NCBI RefSeq assembly: GCF_019420015.1
Contig: NZ_JAHZIA010000034.1
Coordinates: 1-61,225, forward strand
Direction: 5' to 3'
DNA from: Anaerofustis sp.
Lineage (GTDB): Bacteria; Bacillota; Clostridia; Eubacteriales; Anaerofustaceae
Length of the DNA stretch: 61,225 nt
The notes beneath the pieces were generated by a model. It saw only the letters and a program-made list of their open reading frames with translations. It did no database searches and was not told where the DNA came from. Both the position numbers and the translations under genes were made by a program. This document shows positions 59,515 to 61,225 of the stretch, in pieces. Every line of letters starts with the position of its first letter. The first letter of the stretch is position 1.

Positions 59515-60189
59515 ATGAACAGAATAAAAGATAAAAAAGAATTAATGACAATTGTGGGTATAGTATTTTCTGTTTTGGTTTTTCCTTATTCGTGGATTCC
59601 TCTTATTATATTTTTGTATTTTTATAGGAGAAATGCCGAAAGTGATTTGTATACAAAAAACAGGTATAGTTTAATACTGTGTATTTTAATCGTTGTTTGT
59701 TTTGTAATAAATATTTTTACTGTGTTAAATAAAAAAATTGAATCTATAAATATTTCTTCTTCGGTTACTTTTATGGATATGAACACAAATGCTGATATAA
59801 ATGTACGTATTCGTCCAAGTAATGCGAAGGATGAAAGGGTTTTATTTGTATCTTCAAATAATGATGTAGCGCAAATAATAAAAGATGGAGAAAATTTTAA
59901 AATTTGCTCATTTAAAGAAGGTAGGGCTACTTTACAGCTCAAATCAAAAAACGGAGATGTAGAAAGTAATAAAATAAATATCAGGGTAATAGACAAAAAG
60001 GCAGAAGAAAAAAAGAAGAGAGCACAAAAACAGGCGAAAGATAAAAAGAATGTAAAATATGTATATATTTCCAAAACGGGAAGCAAATATCACTCTAAGA
60101 AAAGTTGTTCAAATATGAAGTCTGCAAATAAAGTGACATTGAATGAAGCAAAAAGTAAGGGGTTGACGCCTTGTAAAAGGTGTTATTAA
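59515..60189 (+). CDS. Membrane protein with Big2-like domain and C-terminal zinc-ribbon-like motif
   Basis: 224 aa. Two membrane segments (about 11-36 and 52-71), an outer beta domain resembling bacterial Ig-like group 2 (about 75-160, VSSNNDVAQII, KEGRATLQLK), a Lys-rich linker (161-180), and a C-terminal unit YVYISKTGSKYHSKKSCSN...LTPCKRCY with H193, C198, C220 and C223 as likely zinc ligands. That tail is the Ada-like motif often appended to secreted nucleases and surface proteins. AGGAG ribosome site. Role unknown. Confidence 0.8.
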   Translation: MNRIKDKKELMTIVGIVFSVLVFPYSWIPLIIFLYFYRRNAESDLYTKNRYSLILCILIVVCFVINIFTVLNKKIESINISSSVTFMDMNTNADINVRIRPSNAKDERVLFVSSNNDVAQIIKDGENFKICSFKEGRATLQLKSKNGDVESNKINIRVIDKKAEEKKKRAQKQAKDKKNVKYVYISKTGSKYHSKKSCSNMKSANKVTLNEAKSKGLTPCKRCY

Positions 60190-60267
60190 TTTATATATAT
60201 TTTACTTTTTAAATGATATATAGTATGTTTGTAATTTTTATAAAATTTATTAAATAAGGAGTCGTTT

Positions 60268-60747
60268 ATGCAGTATCACAATATAGAGCCCGTATTTGAC
60301 AAAAGTTCCAAAATATTGATATTGGGTTCGTTCCCTTCTGTGAAATCCAGAGAAGCAAAGTTTTTTTATCATCATCCTCAAAACAGGTTTTGGAAGCTGA
60401 TAAGTATACTCACGAATACAAAGCTTCCTGTTGACATACCATCAAAGAAGAATATGCTTTTAAATAATCACATTGCAGTTTGGGATGTGATTAAATCTTG
60501 TGATATTGAAGGTTCGAGTGACAGTTCAATAAAGAATGTTAAGGTAAATGATTTAAGCATTATTTTAAACAATTCAAATGTAGAAAAAATTTTTTTAAAC
60601 GGAGGAACTGCTTTTAACCTTTATAAAAGATACAATAATGATATGAAAACCGAATATTTTAAGCTTCCTTCTACCAGTCCGGCAAATGCTAGATATTCTT
60701 TGGATATGCTTGTAAAAGAGTGGGAAATAATAAAAGCTTATATTTGA
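60268..60747 (+). CDS. DNA-deoxyinosine glycosylase (UDG superfamily, family 6)
   Basis: Removes hypoxanthine from deaminated DNA. 159 aa. The family opening LILGSFPSVKSREAKFFYHHPQNRFWKLI (cut) carries the GSFPS and HHPQNxFW motifs typical of this glycosylase; the later LPSTSPAN is the second UDG-fold motif. AAGGAG ribosome site. Monocistronic, convergent with the SLOG gene 5 bp away and without an obvious terminator between. Confidence 0.9.
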   Translation: MQYHNIEPVFDKSSKILILGSFPSVKSREAKFFYHHPQNRFWKLISILTNTKLPVDIPSKKNMLLNNHIAVWDVIKSCDIEGSSDSSIKNVKVNDLSIILNNSNVEKIFLNGGTAFNLYKRYNNDMKTEYFKLPSTSPANARYSLDMLVKEWEIIKAYI

Positions 60748-60752
60748 TTTTA

Positions 60753-61225
60753 TTATTTGAAATTTTTATAAACTCTGCATGAGTTTGTATTTATCAGAAT
60801 AATTTTCTTTTTATTTTTTAGGGCATAATCTATTGTATATTTTGTGCCTCCGTTTTGTCGTCCGTCGTAAATCCCCAGTAATATATCGCTGTGGTCTACC
60901 ATATATTTGTTTCTGTCAAGCATGCATGTATTTGTGAATTTTTCGCTTATGATTACCGGTGTTTGCGACATTTTTAAAATATTTTTATATTTCATTTTAT
61001 CTTTTTCTCCCCAGGCTTTTGTCTGGGTAAGGCAGGGGATTGTAGGGATCATTTCGATTTTTTTGTTAAAAGCTTCTTTATACTTTAGGATTTCCGATGC
61101 CGCCATTAAATCTGCTCCCAGAGCCATTCCGCAAAAGAAAGTATCTACATTGTATTTTGTATGTAATAAGTGTATTACCTTTAGTGTACATTCTTTTATT
61201 CTTTTTAATTTATTTTCTTCAAAAT
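60753..61225 (-). CDS. SLOG-family protein (DUF1273/YpsA-like), 5' end cut by window edge
   Basis: Rossmann-like nucleotide-binding SLOG protein. The frame stays open to base 61225 (visible N-part FEENKLKRIKECTLKVIHLL), so the ATG at 61127 is internal and the usual TGHRP start lies outside. Visible family blocks: CGMALGADLMAA, IPTIPCLTQTKAW, CMLDRNKYMVDHSDILLGIYDG and GGTKYTIDYA. YpsA-like proteins are small cytosolic members of unknown ligand, some linked to cell division or stress. Confidence 0.88.
   Translation of the reverse strand, partial: FEENKLKRIKECTLKVIHLLHTKYNVDTFFCGMALGADLMAASEILKYKEAFNKKIEMIPTIPCLTQTKAWGEKDKMKYKNILKMSQTPVIISEKFTNTCMLDRNKYMVDHSDILLGIYDGRQNGGTKYTIDYALKNKKKIILINTNSCRVYKNFK

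Noticed and set aside
1..61225. tRNA, rRNA or CRISPR array
   Set aside because: No tRNA-like cloverleaf, rRNA stretch or regularly spaced repeat was recognised; a tRNAscan or CRISPR search would settle this.

Overview
The window is a 61 kb chromosomal stretch from a low-GC, Gram-positive, anaerobic bacterium, most likely of the Clostridia/Tissierellia type. The evidence is AT-rich DNA with strong AGGAGG-type ribosome sites, YabP/YabQ sporulation genes beside divIC, FtsEX with PcsB/CwlO-like hydrolases, a LytTR regulator, an oxygen-sensitive two-subunit fumarase, HemW, a formate/nitrite channel and an arginine deiminase/ornithine racemase set. I cannot name the species. I saw no tRNA, rRNA, CRISPR array, IS element or prophage.

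Layout. 1-5.2 kb: end of an OmpR-type response regulator, then ftsE-ftsX and two tandem secreted M23 hydrolases, a cell-wall remodelling unit. 5.2-9.8 kb: dipeptidase, arcB and arcA (minus) facing ornithine racemase (plus), a route from arginine to D-ornithine. 9.9-15.4 kb: lepA-hemW, then rpmE-rpmH-rnpA-yidD-yidC-jag, the L34/RNase P/insertase cluster without dnaA. 15.4-17 kb: a Rho factor with two RNA-binding domains. 17.05-17.9 kb: a gene-free region holding what look like two paralogous small RNA genes. 17.9-22.5 kb: minus-strand hslO-PHP-unknown-lipoprotein-tdk-degenerate amidohydrolase. 22.7-32.5 kb: cca, AI-2E permease, lspA, uvrB, yabP-yabQ-divIC-tatD, two tandem HAD phosphatases and an S41 protease. 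32.7-43 kb: rlmL-like, prmC, YjzC-like, FNT channel, cyclophilin, glmU-prs, split transketolase, VTT protein and pyrG. 43-48.5 kb: a decarboxylating dehydrogenase and five tandem Cof-type HAD phosphatases. 48.5-51.5 kb: an SdpR/SdpI pair with two matching operators, GNAT, HPt and LytTR regulator. 51.4-61.2 kb: CmpB-type membrane protein, amidase, a four-helix protein, M23 peptidase, MacB-like ABC exporter, fumarase, a membrane protein with a zinc-ribbon tail, deoxyinosine glycosylase and a partial SLOG protein.

Most convergent gene pairs share short bidirectional intrinsic terminators, several of which include a stop codon in the stem. The observations most worth following are the paired C-rich small RNA candidates, the duplicated RNA-binding domain of Rho, the probable ATT start of ftsX, the SdpRI operator architecture, the degenerate amidohydrolase, and the HAD arrays.
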